NCBI RefSeq assembly: GCF_009733795.1
Contig: NZ_WNXX01000019.1
Location: forward strand, 1 to 63,117
Origin: Actinotalea caeni
GTDB lineage: Bacteria; Actinomycetota; Actinomycetes; Actinomycetales; Beutenbergiaceae
DNA length: 63,117 nucleotides
Direction of reading: 5' to 3'
Position numbers and translations under genes: made by a program
Notes under the pieces: generated by a model
Databases searched by the model: none
Told to the model about the DNA's origin: nothing
The model's input: the letters and a program-made list of their open reading frames with translations, nothing else
Shown here: positions 43,210 through 53,300 of the stretch, piece after piece
Numbering within the stretch: the first letter of the stretch is position 1
Layout: each line of letters starts with the position of its first letter

Positions 43210-45825
43210 ATGGCGACCCGTACGTCTTCCCCCGCACGGAGCGCCGCACCAGGACGCAAGAAGACCACGACGAACGCCGCCAGGGCGTCGTCGGGCTCGT
43301 CGCGACCCGGTCAGCGCAAGACCAGCAGCCGCACGCCGGCGCGCCCGGACCGGCCCGCGCTGCCCGTGCGCATCCTCAAGGGCATCTGGATGGGAGCAGC
43401 GCACGTGGCCGGTGGCACCGCCCGCAGCGTCGGGAGCAGCGCGAAGGGTCTCGACCCCGCGCACCGCCGCGACGGCGCGGCGTTCCTGCTGCTCGCCCTC
43501 GCCGTCGTCGTCGCCGTCCGCGAGTGGTTCGGGCTCTCCGGCGCCGCGGGCGAGATCATCCACGCCGCGATCGCGGGCGCGCTCGGCATCCTGGGCATCA
43601 TCGTGCCGCTGCTGCTGCTGTTCTTCGCGGTGCGGCTGATGCGCCACCCGGACCGTCCCGAGGTCAACGGCCGCATGGCGATCGGCTTCACGGCGATCCT
43701 CACCGCGGTCGCGGGCATCGTCGCGGTCGCCTCCGGGCTCCCGGACCCGCCGGACTGGCAGGGCGTGTTCGACGCGGGCGGCCTGCTGGGCTGGGTCGCC
43801 GCCAACCCGCTCTCCACGGCGCTCACGCCGTACGTGACCGTGCCGGTCATGGTGCTGCTGGGCGTGTTCGGCCTGCTCGTGCTCACCGCGACCCCGGTCG
43901 CCGCGATCCCGCGCCGGTTCCGGCAGGCCGTCGACTGGATCTCCGGCAACGACGTCGAGGACGAGACCGACACCGCCGAGCCCGACCAGCCCGCGCAGGT
44001 CGAGGCCCGCCCGGCCAGGAAGCCGCGCAAGCGCAAGGCCGACACCGCCCCCGCCGTCGAGGACGGCGGTTTCCGTGGCGACGAGGCGTTCGAGCGTCCC
44101 GAGGACCGCGAGGTGCCGACCGACGTCACCGGGCTCACCGAGGTGCTCGAGGCCGCCCCCGGCAAGGAGGAGCTGGCGCCGCCGCCGACCAAGCCGCTGC
44201 CGCAGCGGGCCGAGCAGCTCACGCTCGCGCCCGATCTCGTCTACACGCTGCCCAGCGACGAGGTGCTCGCGCACGGCACCCCGCACAAGACCCGCTCGCC
44301 CGCCAACGACCGCGTCGTCGAGGCGCTGACGGCGGTGCTCACCGACTTCGACGTCGACGCCCAGGTCACCGGGTTCACCCGCGGGCCGACGGTCACGCGC
44401 TACGAGGTCGAGCTCGGCCCCGGCGTCAAGGTCGAGCGCGTGACGGCGCTGAGCAAGAACATCGCCTACGCGGTGGCGAGCGCCGACGTCCGGATCCTCT
44501 CGCCGATCCCCGGCAAGAAGGCGATCGGCATCGAGATCCCCAACGCCGACCGCGAGACGGTCGCGCTGGGCGACGTGCTGCGCAGCGCCCCGGCGCGGCG
44601 CAACGAGCACCCGATGGTCATCGGCGTCGGCAAGGACGTCGAGGGCGGCTACGTCGTCGCGAACCTCGCGAAGATGCCGCACATCCTCGTCGCGGGCGCC
44701 ACGGGCGCCGGCAAGTCGAGCTTCGTCAACTCGATGATCACCTCGATCATGATGCGCGCGACGCCCGAGGAGGTGCGGATGGTGCTGGTCGACCCCAAGC
44801 GGGTCGAGCTGACCATCTACGAGGGCATCCCGCACCTGATCACGCCGATCATCACCAACCCGAAGAAGGCCGCCGAGGCGCTCGACTGGGTCGTGCGCGA
44901 GATGGACGCCCGCTACGACGACCTGGCGCAGTTCGGCTACAAGCACATCGACGACTTCAATGCGGCGATCCGGGCGGGCAAGGTCAAGCCGCTCGAGAAC
45001 TCCGAGCGCGTGCTCACGCCCTACCCGTACCTGCTGGTGATCGTCGACGAGCTCGCCGACCTCATGATGGTCGCGCCGCGCGACGTCGAGGCGTCGATCC
45101 AGCGCATCACGCAGCTCGCGCGCGCGGCCGGCATCCACCTGGTGCTCGCGACGCAGCGGCCGAGCGTCGACGTCGTCACCGGGCTGATCAAGGCCAACGT
45201 GCCGTCGCGGCTGGCGTTCGCGACGTCGTCGCTCGCCGACTCCCGCGTGGTGCTCGACCAGCCCGGCGCCGAGAAGCTCATCGGCCAGGGTGACGCGCTG
45301 TTCCTCCCGATGGGCGCGAGCAAGCCGATGCGGGTGCAGGGCGCGTGGGTGAGCGAGTCCGAGGTGCACGCGGTCGTCCAGCACGTCAAGGAGCAGATGA
45401 AGCCGACGTACCGTGACGACGTCACGGTCGCGGCGACGAAGAAGCAGGTCGACGAGGACATCGGCGACGACCTCGAGCTGCTCATCCAGGCGGCCGAGCT
45501 CGTCATCTCGACGCAGTTCGGGTCGACCTCGATGCTGCAGCGCAAGCTGCGCGTCGGGTTCGCGAAGGCCGGGCGGCTCATGGACCTGCTGGAGTCGCGC
45601 GAGATCGTCGGTCCCTCGGAGGGGTCGAAGGCCCGCGACGTGCTCGTGCAGCCCGACGACCTCGCCGCGACGCTGGCGATGCTGCGCGGTGACGGTCCGG
45701 GCCCGAGCCGTGGCGACGACGCCGACGACGACCCGCTCGCTCCCGAGGGGGTCGAGGAGGCCGTCGACTACCACGACGGCGACGACGACTCCGAGGACGC
45801 CTGGAGCCTCACCGACCGCGGGTGA
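43210..45825 (+). CDS. ftsK: DNA translocase FtsK/SpoIIIE
   Basis: This 871-residue DNA motor clears chromosomes from the division septum. It has a basic Ser/Arg-rich N-terminus, then about four membrane helices (residues about 85-230), then a charged linker. The alpha/beta motor has Walker A AGATGAGKSS (K502) and Walker B YLLVIVDELADLM, with VMIGVGKDVEGG upstream and LVLATQRPSVDVVTG after it. The C-terminal gamma winged helix (STSMLQRKLRVGFAKAGRLM) reads KOPS-type DNA sites. An acidic tail ends the protein. ATG at 43210 follows TAGGAGG weakly. Confidence 0.96.
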   Translation: MATRTSSPARSAAPGRKKTTTNAARASSGSSRPGQRKTSSRTPARPDRPALPVRILKGIWMGAAHVAGGTARSVGSSAKGLDPAHRRDGAAFLLLALAVVVAVREWFGLSGAAGEIIHAAIAGALGILGIIVPLLLLFFAVRLMRHPDRPEVNGRMAIGFTAILTAVAGIVAVASGLPDPPDWQGVFDAGGLLGWVAANPLSTALTPYVTVPVMVLLGVFGLLVLTATPVAAIPRRFRQAVDWISGNDVEDETDTAEPDQPAQVEARPARKPRKRKADTAPAVEDGGFRGDEAFERPEDREVPTDVTGLTEVLEAAPGKEELAPPPTKPLPQRAEQLTLAPDLVYTLPSDEVLAHGTPHKTRSPANDRVVEALTAVLTDFDVDAQVTGFTRGPTVTRYEVELGPGVKVERVTALSKNIAYAVASADVRILSPIPGKKAIGIEIPNADRETVALGDVLRSAPARRNEHPMVIGVGKDVEGGYVVANLAKMPHILVAGATGAGKSSFVNSMITSIMMRATPEEVRMVLVDPKRVELTIYEGIPHLITPIITNPKKAAEALDWVVREMDARYDDLAQFGYKHIDDFNAAIRAGKVKPLENSERVLTPYPYLLVIVDELADLMMVAPRDVEASIQRITQLARAAGIHLVLATQRPSVDVVTGLIKANVPSRLAFATSSLADSRVVLDQPGAEKLIGQGDALFLPMGASKPMRVQGAWVSESEVHAVVQHVKEQMKPTYRDDVTVAATKKQVDEDIGDDLELLIQAAELVISTQFGSTSMLQRKLRVGFAKAGRLMDLLESREIVGPSEGSKARDVLVQPDDLAATLAMLRGDGPGPSRGDDADDDPLAPEGVEEAVDYHDGDDDSEDAWSLTDRG

Positions 45826-45862
45826 GCGTGCCGACGGCCTGACGCCACGCCGCGGGCAGGCG

Positions 45863-45868
45863 GATACT
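45863..45868 (+). promoter_or_regulatory. possible -10 (GATACT) for the AhpD-like gene
   Basis: GATACT lies 42 nt before the ATG at 45911. It is followed by a short dyad, GAGCGG (45877-45882) with CCGCTC (45889-45894), that could be an operator, and GAAGGAG before the start. Confidence 0.4.
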
Positions 45869-45910
45869 CCTCGCAGGAGCGGCGGTGACCGCTCGCCGAA
45901 GGAGCACGTC

Positions 45911-46504
45911 ATGGCGTTCGTCGACCTGCCCGATCCCGAGGACCTGACCGGCGCCGGCGCGCAGGTCGTCGCCGACGACCGCGCGGCGATGGGGTACGTC
46001 CCCGCCTACGACCTGGTCTTCGGCCAGCGGCCCGAGGTGCACCACGCGTGGGAGGGCCTCGCGGGCGCGGTGCGGTCCGCGGCGGGGCCGCGCCGCTACC
46101 ACCTGGCCACGCTCGGCGCCGCGCGCGGGCTGCGGTCGAGCTACTGCTCGCTCGCGCACGGCAAGGTCCTCGCCGAGCGGGTGGTCGGGGAGGCCGGGCT
46201 GCGGCGGCTCCTCGACGGCGAGGAGGGCGACGGCGTGGACGCGACCGACCTCGCGGTCGTCGCCTTCGCCGAGAAGGTGGGGCGCGGCGGTGCCGACGTC
46301 ACCGCCGACGACGTCGCCGCGCTGCGGTCGGCCGGTCTCGACGACGGCGAGGTCGTCGACGTCGTGCTCGCCGCCGCTGCCCGGTGCTTCTTCAGCACGG
46401 TCCTCGACGCGCTCGGCCTCCAGCCCGACGCCGCGCTCGGCCGCGCGGTCCCCGCCTCGGTGCGCGACGACCTGGTCGTGGGGAGGCCGGTCGCGGAGGC
46501 GTGA
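45911..46504 (+). CDS. carboxymuconolactone decarboxylase/AhpD-like protein
   Basis: A 197-residue all-helical protein of the peroxidase-related CMD group. The active-site pattern is SSYCSLAHGKVL with C79 and H83 (C-x-x-x-H, where true AhpD has C-x-x-C), so it has one catalytic cysteine. Flanking features are GRLR-like GPRRYHLATLGAARGLR and VVAFAEKVGRGGADVTADDV. It is probably a peroxide- or alkylhydroperoxide-handling protein; the substrate is unproven. It converges on the capA-like gene with a 4-nt gap. Confidence 0.85.
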   Translation: MAFVDLPDPEDLTGAGAQVVADDRAAMGYVPAYDLVFGQRPEVHHAWEGLAGAVRSAAGPRRYHLATLGAARGLRSSYCSLAHGKVLAERVVGEAGLRRLLDGEEGDGVDATDLAVVAFAEKVGRGGADVTADDVAALRSAGLDDGEVVDVVLAAAARCFFSTVLDALGLQPDAALGRAVPASVRDDLVVGRPVAEA

Positions 46505-46508
46505 CCGC

Positions 46509-47900
46509 TCAGTCCACCCGGGGGAGCACCTCGGGGCGGTCGCCGGTCGGGGTGGAGGGCGTGTCCAGCAGCGGGAACTCCGCGCCGGTCGAGTCCGCCA
46601 TGATCGCCTCGACCTCGGCGAGCCGCTGCCGCAGCGTGCCCTCCGACAGCTGCAGGATGCCCGGGCGCTCGCCGTCGACGAGGTCGAGGAGCGGGTAGGC
46701 GCGCTGCTGGCCCACCCGGTCGACCGTGATCGGGGTCCAGCCCATGTCCGTGACGCGCGCCGGGCCGTCCACCGGCTTGGTGACGGTCGCCGTCATGAAC
46801 AGACCGGTCGCGGTCTGGCCGATGCAGCAGTTCGAGTCCTGGTTGGAGATGAAGTTCCCGAGCGACCAGGCGACCCACATGCCCGACCCGTCCGGGCCGC
46901 CGTCGAGCAGCGCGTAGGGCTGCGGCACGTGCGGGTGGGTGCCGACGACCAGGTCGATCTGGCCCGACTCCGCCAGCGCCTGCGCCATCGCCTCCTGCTC
47001 GACGTTGGGCGCCAGCTGGTACTCGACGCCCCAGTGGATGGTCGCGACCACGAGGTCCGCGCCCGCCTCGCGCGCAGCGGTCGCCTGCGCGATCAGGCTG
47101 CTGGGGTCGTAGTCGCCCGGGTTCATGATGTCCGGGCTGAACGCCGAGACCACCCAGGGGGTGTCCGCGGGGATCGGGATGCCGTTGGTGCCGTAGGTGC
47201 CGCCGATCTGCGCGACCGTGATCGTCTGGCCGCCGCGCTCGAGCACGTAGAGCTGCGGTGCGTCCGCCTCCTCCTGCGACCGCGCCGAGCCGGCGTGTCC
47301 GAGACCCTCCTCGTCGAACACGTCGAGCGTGTACATCGCGTTGTCGGCACCGCGGTCCAGCGTGTGGTTGGTCCCGGTCGAGCAGCCCTCGTAGCCGAGA
47401 TCGACCAGGTTGCCCACCAGCTCGCTCGGGGCCCCGAAGCTCGGGTAGCCCGACGGCGTCTCGCCCGGCATCGACAGCGGCACCTCGAAGTTGCACAGCA
47501 TGAGGTCGACGCCCTCGCTCCAGGGGCGGGTCGCCTCGAGCATCGGGCGGAAGTCGTAGCCCGACCCGCCGGCGTCGTCGCGTGCGGTGCGGATGGGGGT
47601 GTCGTGCGGCAGCACGTCGCCGACGGCGCCGATCGTGAAGACGGCGTCCTCGGCCTCGGGCGTCGCCGGCTCGCTCGGCTCCTCGGACGGTTCCTCGGTC
47701 ACCGGTGGCGTCGTGGGCGCGGCCGTCGCGGTCGGGCTCGGCTCCGCACCGGGGCGCCACGGCGACAGCGCCGCCAGCGCGGCGACGCCGCCGGCGAGCA
47801 CGAGCAGCAGCACGAGCGTCATCGGCAGCCGTGCCGCGGGCGGGACGTGGGTCAGGCTCCGGGCCCGGCGACGTCGGCGGCGGGCAGGCGGCTGCGACAC
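46509..47900 (-). CDS. CapA-family poly-gamma-glutamate synthesis-type metallophosphatase
   Basis: A 463-residue protein with a basic N-terminus and one hydrophobic anchor (MTLVLLLVLAGGVAALAALS), then a Pro/Glu/Thr-rich linker, so the enzyme part lies outside the cell. The PGA_cap domain shows FTIGAVGDVLPHDT (metal-binding G-D), LMLCNFEVPLS (N-x-E), GCSTGTNHTLDRG (T-N-H), DLVVATIHWGVEY (H-W-G) and DLVVGTHPHVPQPY (G-x-H-P-H). GTG at 47900 is chosen because TAGACT ends 7 nt upstream; a farther GTG at 47939 lacks such support. A role in cell-wall or capsule turnover is inferred. Confidence 0.9.
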   Translation of the reverse strand: MSQPPARRRRRRARSLTHVPPAARLPMTLVLLLVLAGGVAALAALSPWRPGAEPSPTATAAPTTPPVTEEPSEEPSEPATPEAEDAVFTIGAVGDVLPHDTPIRTARDDAGGSGYDFRPMLEATRPWSEGVDLMLCNFEVPLSMPGETPSGYPSFGAPSELVGNLVDLGYEGCSTGTNHTLDRGADNAMYTLDVFDEEGLGHAGSARSQEEADAPQLYVLERGGQTITVAQIGGTYGTNGIPIPADTPWVVSAFSPDIMNPGDYDPSSLIAQATAAREAGADLVVATIHWGVEYQLAPNVEQEAMAQALAESGQIDLVVGTHPHVPQPYALLDGGPDGSGMWVAWSLGNFISNQDSNCCIGQTATGLFMTATVTKPVDGPARVTDMGWTPITVDRVGQQRAYPLLDLVDGERPGILQLSEGTLRQRLAEVEAIMADSTGAEFPLLDTPSTPTGDRPEVLPRVD

Positions 47901-47907
47901 GGACGCG

Positions 47908-47979
47908 AGTCTAGGTCGTCGCGGGCACCCGCCGTCCACCCCCGTCGGGGTCGGCGCCGCCCGTTCCTGCCGCTAGCCT
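47908..47979. promoter_or_regulatory. divergent -10 elements for capA-like gene and pgsA
   Basis: Minus-strand TAGACT (47913-47908) is 7 nt before the capA-like GTG. Plus-strand TAGCCT (47974-47979) is 6 nt before the pgsA GTG. Confidence 0.55.
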
Positions 47980-47985
47980 GGAGAG

Positions 47986-48588
47986 GTGTCTGAGCGAGAG
48001 GTGGCGGCACCGCCGTCGGTGTGGAACCTCCCCAACGCTCTCACCATGCTCCGCATCCTGCTGGTGCCCGTGGTCGGCGTGCTGCTGTGGCAGCAGACGA
48101 CGACGTCGCGCATCTGGGCGACCGCCGCGTTCGTGCTCGCCGCCCTCACCGACCGCTGGGACGGCCAGATCGCCCGCAAGCGCGGCCTGATCACCCGGTT
48201 CGGCACGATGGCCGACACCTTCGCCGACAAGGCGCTGGTGATCGCCGCCGTCGTGCTGCTGTCGATGATCGGTGAGCTCGGCTGGTGGGTGACGATCGTC
48301 ATCACGGTGCGCGAGATCGGCATCGCGATCCTCAAGGGTGCGCTGTCGCGCAGGCACCTCATGGCACCCTCGCGCGGCGGCAAGCTCAAGGCCGTGCTCC
48401 AGATGGTCGGGCTCTCGGTGCTGCTGCCCGACTGGGTCGGGCTGCTCGGCGCCACGGTGGGTGGCTGGGTGCACACGCTCGGCCTCGTCATCGTCTACGC
48501 CGCCGTGCTCGTCGCCGTCGTCACCGCGCTCGACTACGTCATGAAGGCCTGGCGCATCGTGCGCACGGGCGACGCACCGGGGGACTGA
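47986..48588 (+). CDS. pgsA: CDP-diacylglycerol-glycerol-3-phosphate 3-phosphatidyltransferase
   Basis: PgsA makes phosphatidylglycerophosphate at the membrane. The 200-residue protein has the complete CDP-alcohol phosphotransferase motif: DRWDGQIAR, eight residues, then GTMADTFAD (D-x2-D-G-x2-A-R-x8-G-x3-D-x3-D). About six membrane helices follow. The start VWNLPNALTMLRILLVPVVG is typical. Its order before cinA and clgR is conserved in actinobacteria. It ends 4 nt before cinA. Confidence 0.95.
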   Translation: MSEREVAAPPSVWNLPNALTMLRILLVPVVGVLLWQQTTTSRIWATAAFVLAALTDRWDGQIARKRGLITRFGTMADTFADKALVIAAVVLLSMIGELGWWVTIVITVREIGIAILKGALSRRHLMAPSRGGKLKAVLQMVGLSVLLPDWVGLLGATVGGWVHTLGLVIVYAAVLVAVVTALDYVMKAWRIVRTGDAPGD

Positions 48589-48592
48589 GCCC

Positions 48593-49069
48593 GTGGCCGG
48601 CCCCGACGACGTCGTCGCGGCGCTCGCGCGCGCCGGCCTGACCGTCGCGGTCGCCGAGTCCCTCACCGGGGGAGCGCTGACGTCGCACCTCGTCGGCGTG
48701 CCCGGCGCGTCGGCGGTCGTGCGCGGCGGGGTCGTCGCCTACGCGACCGATCTCAAGGGCGCGCTGCTCGGCGTCGACGCCGCCCTGCTCGAGGCGCGCG
48801 GACCCGTCGCCCCCGACGTCGCCCGGCAGATGGCCGACGGCGTCCGGCACCGGCTCGGGGCCGCCGTCGGTCTCGCGACCACCGGCGTCGCGGGTCCGTA
48901 CACGCAGCACGGGCAGCCCGTCGGGACGGTCTTCGTGGCCGTCACGACGGCGGGCCGCACCGCGGTCCGCGGGCTGCGGATGGCCGGCAGCCGCGACGCG
49001 CTGCGCACCGCGACCGTCCTCGTCGCCACCGCGCTGCTGCGCGCGACCGTGCTGCCGGAGGCGGGCTGA
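48593..49069 (+). CDS. cinA: CinA C-terminal (nicotinamide-nucleotide amidase) domain protein
   Basis: A 158-residue protein matching the stand-alone CinA C-domain (PncC) that deamidates NMN to NaMN in pyridine nucleotide recycling. Signatures are [20 protein letters not shown] (A-E-S-x-T-G-G) and [20 protein letters not shown]. The N-terminal MoaB-like domain of full CinA is absent, as is common in actinobacteria. GTG start, 4 nt after pgsA; followed by the clgR leader. Confidence 0.93.
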   Translation: MAGPDDVVAALARAGLTVAVAESLTGGALTSHLVGVPGASAVVRGGVVAYATDLKGALLGVDAALLEARGPVAPDVARQMADGVRHRLGAAVGLATTGVAGPYTQHGQPVGTVFVAVTTAGRTAVRGLRMAGSRDALRTATVLVATALLRATVLPEAG

Positions 49070-49215
49070 GGGGGCGCCGGGGAACATCCCGGGCGGTCGA
49101 GGCGTTGTGCCTGTCGATGATGAAGAACACGCTGCCGCGGCGATACGCGGGCAGCCTGCGTCCCGTCCCGCGGGCGTTGGATGCCGTCCGAAACCCCACC
49201 GTCACAGCGGCGGGG

Positions 49216-49221
49216 TACCGT
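49216..49221 (+). promoter_or_regulatory. possible -10 (TACCGT) for clgR
   Basis: GGGGTACCGTAGG lies about 80 nt before the clgR start. Farther upstream ACGCGGG-CAG-CCTGCGT (49145-49161; one mismatch) is a dyad that could be an autoregulatory ClgR site; the match to published ClgR boxes is not exact. Confidence 0.35.
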
Positions 49222-49302
49222 AGGACCAACGGATCGGCCGCACCGGCAGGTCGGCGCAAGCAGAAGACGAGTCAGAAGCAGTCGCGAGGGGAGGGCAGAC
49301 CG

Positions 49303-49608
49303 ATGATCGTGCTCCGTCAGCAGATCGGGGACGTGCTCCGTGCTGCCCGCCAGCGCCAGGGCAAGACGTTGCGGGAGATCTCCTCCGCCGCCCGTGTCTC
49401 GCTCGGCTACCTGTCCGAGGTCGAGCGGGGTCAGAAGGAGGCCTCCTCCGAGCTGCTCTTCGCGATCTGCGACGCGCTCGACCTCCCGGTCTCGGTCGTG
49501 CTGCGCGAGGTCTCCGACCGGGTCGCCCTGCTCGAGGGCATCACGATCCCCGACGTGCTCCCGCCCGACTTCACCACGCGCACCGACGAACTCGCCAGCG
49601 TCCGCTAG
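49303..49608 (+). CDS. clgR: XRE-family regulator, ClgR type
   Basis: This 101-residue protein is almost entirely the HTH unit: [20 protein letters not shown], then [20 protein letters not shown], then [20 protein letters not shown]. This is the ClgR signature; ClgR activates clp protease and stress genes in actinobacteria and usually follows pgsA-cinA, as here. ATG at 49303 is chosen; the frame is open upstream but lacks the family N-terminus, and GAGGGGAGGG precedes this ATG. Its stop overlaps the convergent nei stop by 4 nt. Confidence 0.93.
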   Translation: MIVLRQQIGDVLRAARQRQGKTLREISSAARVSLGYLSEVERGQKEASSELLFAICDALDLPVSVVLREVSDRVALLEGITIPDVLPPDFTTRTDELASVR

Positions 49609-50390
49609 CGCGGCTGGCACCTCGGGCACCAGAACGTCACGCGATCCGTCGGCGGGCGTCCGAGCCTGCCCTCCCGGATCGGGGTTCCGCAGCGACGGCA
49701 CTCCCGGTCCGCGCGCCCGTACGCGTGCGTGTCACGCCCGGGCCGCGGGTCGCCGGTGGCGGTCATCGTGCGCGCGTCCGCGCTGCGCCGCATGAGGAAC
49801 GCCGCCGTCCGCATCACCGCCTCCGGGTCCTCCACCTCGGCTGCCGGCCGCCACGGGTTGATCTGCAGCGTCCACAGCGTCTCGGCGACGTAGACGGTCC
49901 CGATGCCCGCCGCGACCGTCTGGTCGAGCAGCACCTCGCCGACGGCACGCCCGCCCTGCGCGCGCAGGTTCGCCGCCGCGGTCGCGACGTCGACGTCGTC
50001 GGCCATGAGGTCCGGCCCGAGGTGCCCCACGACCGTGTGCTCCGCCTCGGTGGGCACCAGGTCGACCATCCCGAGCGAGATGCCCGCACACGTCCAGCGC
50101 GCGGTCGCGAGCACGACCCGCACCGTGTGCCGGCGCCACGGCTCCGGCGGCGTCACCGTCCGCCGGATCTGCCACGTGCCCTCCATCCGCAGGTGGGTGT
50201 GCAGGGTGCGGCCGTCGTCGAGCCGGGTGAGCAGGTGCTTGCCGTGGCTGACGGTCTCCAGCACCCGGCGCCCCGTGAGGTCGTAGCCCGCGACGCTCGG
50301 CCACCGCAGCTCGGCGCGCACCAGCGGCCCGTCCGCGAGCGCCTGCGTCAGGCGCCGCGCGGTGCGCAGGACGACATCACCCTCGGGCAT
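49605..50390 (-). CDS. Nei-type DNA glycosylase/AP lyase (endonuclease VIII family)
   Basis: This 261-residue enzyme begins [15 protein letters not shown]2 is the catalytic amine and E3 the acid, and the E-G-D form is Nei-like rather than MutM-like. Other features are [20 protein letters not shown] (K in the catalytic loop) and [20 protein letters not shown] (H2TH). The C-terminal zinc finger is CRRC ... CPRC. It begins one base after the lhr stop, so the helicase and glycosylase form one repair operon, an arrangement known in actinobacteria (Nei2-Lhr). Confidence 0.93.
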   Translation of the reverse strand: MPEGDVVLRTARRLTQALADGPLVRAELRWPSVAGYDLTGRRVLETVSHGKHLLTRLDDGRTLHTHLRMEGTWQIRRTVTPPEPWRRHTVRVVLATARWTCAGISLGMVDLVPTEAEHTVVGHLGPDLMADDVDVATAAANLRAQGGRAVGEVLLDQTVAAGIGTVYVAETLWTLQINPWRPAAEVEDPEAVMRTAAFLMRRSADARTMTATGDPRPGRDTHAYGRADRECRRCGTPIREGRLGRPPTDRVTFWCPRCQPR

Positions 50391-50391
50391 C

Positions 50392-53300
50392 TCAGCTGCG
50401 CAGCCGCAGCCCGCGCGGCGTCGCGATGAACCCGGCTCCGGTGAGCGCGTCGGTCAGCGGGGAGGCGTAGGCGAGGGCGGATCCGCCGTCGGCCCGGCTG
50501 ACCGTGAACCGCCCCAGCGCACCGGCGCGTGCGTGCCTGGCCAGCTCCTCCGCGGCGATCGCGAGCAGCCCCGGTTCCGCGGTGAACGACAGCAGCGTCT
50601 TCGCGCCGCGCTCGAGGTACAGCACCGGCTCGCCCGCCACGAGCACGACGCTCGCGCCCACCTTCCGGCCGGGTCGGTGACCGCTGCGCTCCTCGACGAC
50701 GCCCACCGGCTCGGGCCACGGCAGCGCGGCACCGTAGGGGTTGGCGGGGTCGGTCGCGGCCAGCAGCATCGCCGGTGCGGTCGCGACGTCGCGCGCGTCG
50801 GAGCGCAGCGCCTCGACGGCGTCCGGCAGCGCGAACTGCGCGGCGCCGAGGCCCTCGACGAAGTAGCCGCGCCGCACCTGGCCGTTCTCCTCGGCGCGCG
50901 ACAGCACCGTGTAGACCGTGGAGAACCCGCCGGCCAGCGTCTCGGGGACGGTGCCGCGCACGACGACGCCGTCGCGGTCGAGCAGCGACAGCGCGCGGGC
51001 GGTGCGTCGGCGGCCGTCGTCGGCGCGTGCTCCCACGAGGCTCCAGCGGCCGACCGCCTCCGGCGGCGTCGCCGTCACGGTCGTCGTGCCACCGCCGAGA
51101 GCCGCGGTCCGCAGCGCGGTCGTGCGCAGCGAGCGCGCTCGCGGTCGCCGGGGCACCCGGGTCCCGGGCCGTGGCGCCACGCCGAGCCGCGCGCGCAGCG
51201 GCGCGAGCGTGTCGTTGGTGACCCAGCCGGCCCACACGAGCTCCCACAGCGCCTCGACGACGTCGGACCCCGACGGCGCGAGGTCGCCCTGCCAGGTCGA
51301 TCGCACGTGCTCGACGACGTCGCGGGCGAACCGGCCACCGCCCGGTCCGAGCGCGTCCAGCACCGCCTCGTGCACCTCGGTGAGGGTGAGCTCGCCGAGG
51401 TCGGGGGCCAGGTCGGCGACGGCGTCGGCCGGCAGCAGCGTGACCCAGCCGTCGGAGCCCGGCCCGGACCCGGCGCCGACCCACACCACCTCGCCTGCTC
51501 CGGTCAGCTCGTCGAGCATGTCGGGCCGGTAGTCGCGCACCCGCGCCGGCAGGATGAGGCTCTCCAGCGCGGACGCGGCGACCGGGGTGCCGGCGAGGGC
51601 GTCGACCGCAGCGAGGACGCCGTCGACCCCGCGCAGCCGCCCGACGTGGTGCCAGCGCGGCAGGAACACCCCGAGCGCGGCGGGCGGCACCGCCTCCACC
51701 TCCGCGCGCAGCGCGGCGAGCGAGCGGCGTCTGATGCGGCGCAGCACGTCGGCGTCGCAGAAGTCCGGGCCCGGCAGCGCCGCGCTCTCGGGCGTGTGCG
51801 CGTCGGCGGGTCGCAGCGTCCCGGAGGCGAGGAGCCCGCGGTCGGCCAGCCCCGTGAGCACGGGCAGCACCGCACCGACGCCGAGGCCGAACCGCGCCGC
51901 GACCTCGCCCGCGCGGAACGGTCCGTGCGTGCGGGCGTGCCGTCGCACGAGGTCGGTGAGCGCGTCCGGCACCGGCTCCAGCAGCGCCTCGGGGAGCCCC
52001 ACCGGCAGCGCCACCCCGAGCGCGTCGCGCAGCCGCCCGGCGTCCTCGACGACCGCCCACTGCTGCTCGCCGGCGACCCGTACCGGGATCACCCGGCGCG
52101 CCGAGGCCAGGTCGATCAGCCAGCCCTCGACGGCCTCGGGGTCGACCGCCCGCGCCGCGAGCTCCGCCGTCGGCACCGGCCCGAGCAGCCGCACGAGGTC
52201 GAGCACGCCCTCCGCGTCCTTCGCCCGGATGCCCTCGGTCCGCAGCCCGACCTCCGCCTCGACCGAGGCGAGCGCACCGACGTCGAGCAGGTCGGCGACG
52301 TCGGTCAGCCCCTCGCCGAGCAGGTCCGACAGCAGCGTGGGGTCGAGCGTGAGCGCCGCCGCGCGCCGTTCCGCCAGCGGGGCGTCGCCCTCGTAGAGGA
52401 ACTGCGCGACGTAGGAGAACAGCAGCGACTGCGCGAACGGCGACGGGGACGGCGTCGTGACCTCCACGACCCGCACCCGCCGCGCCCGGACGTCGGACAT
52501 CAGGCGCTCCAGCGCGGGCACGTCGAAGTCGTCCTGCAGGCACTCCCGCACCGCCTCCAGCACCACCGGGAACTCGGGGTAGGAGGAGGCGACGGAGAGC
52601 AGCTGCGCGGCGCGCTGCCGCTGCTGCCACAGCGGCTGGCGGCGGTCGGGCCGGCGGCGGGGCAGCAGCAGCGAGCGGGCCGCCGCCTCCCGGAACCGTG
52701 CCGCGAAGTGGGCGGAGCCGCTCAGCGCCGCGACCACCTCGCCGCGCAGCGTCTCGGGGTCGAGCAGCAGGTCGTCGGCGCCGAGGTCACCCGCGCCCGG
52801 TGCGTCCTGGCGCCCCTCCTCGTCGTTCTCGGCCTGCCAGGCGGTGTCGAGCCCCCACGCCGACTCGGTGTCCGGCAGCCGCAGCACGATGCCGTCGTCG
52901 GAGTGCATCGCCGCGACGTCCATGCCGTACCGGTCGCGCAGCCGGGCACCGAGCACGAGCGACCACGGAGCGTGCACCGCCGCGCCGTACGGCGAGTGGA
53001 TGACGACGCGCCAGTCGCCCAGCTCGTCGCGGAACCGCTCGACGACGAGCACCTTGTCGGTCGCGAGCCGTCCCGCGGTCTCCTCCTGCTCGCGCATGTA
53101 GGTCAGCAGGTTGTCGCGCGCCCAGTCGTCCAGCCCCCAGCCGTCGAGCGCCTCGGGCGCGAACCGGGCCTGCTCGACCTCGCGCATCATCGCGCCCATC
53201 GCCGCACCGAGCTCGGCGGGCCGCGCGGGCGCATCGCCCTTCCAGAAGGGCAGCCGCCCGGGCAGGCCGGGCGCGGGGGAGACCAGCACCCGGTCGGGCG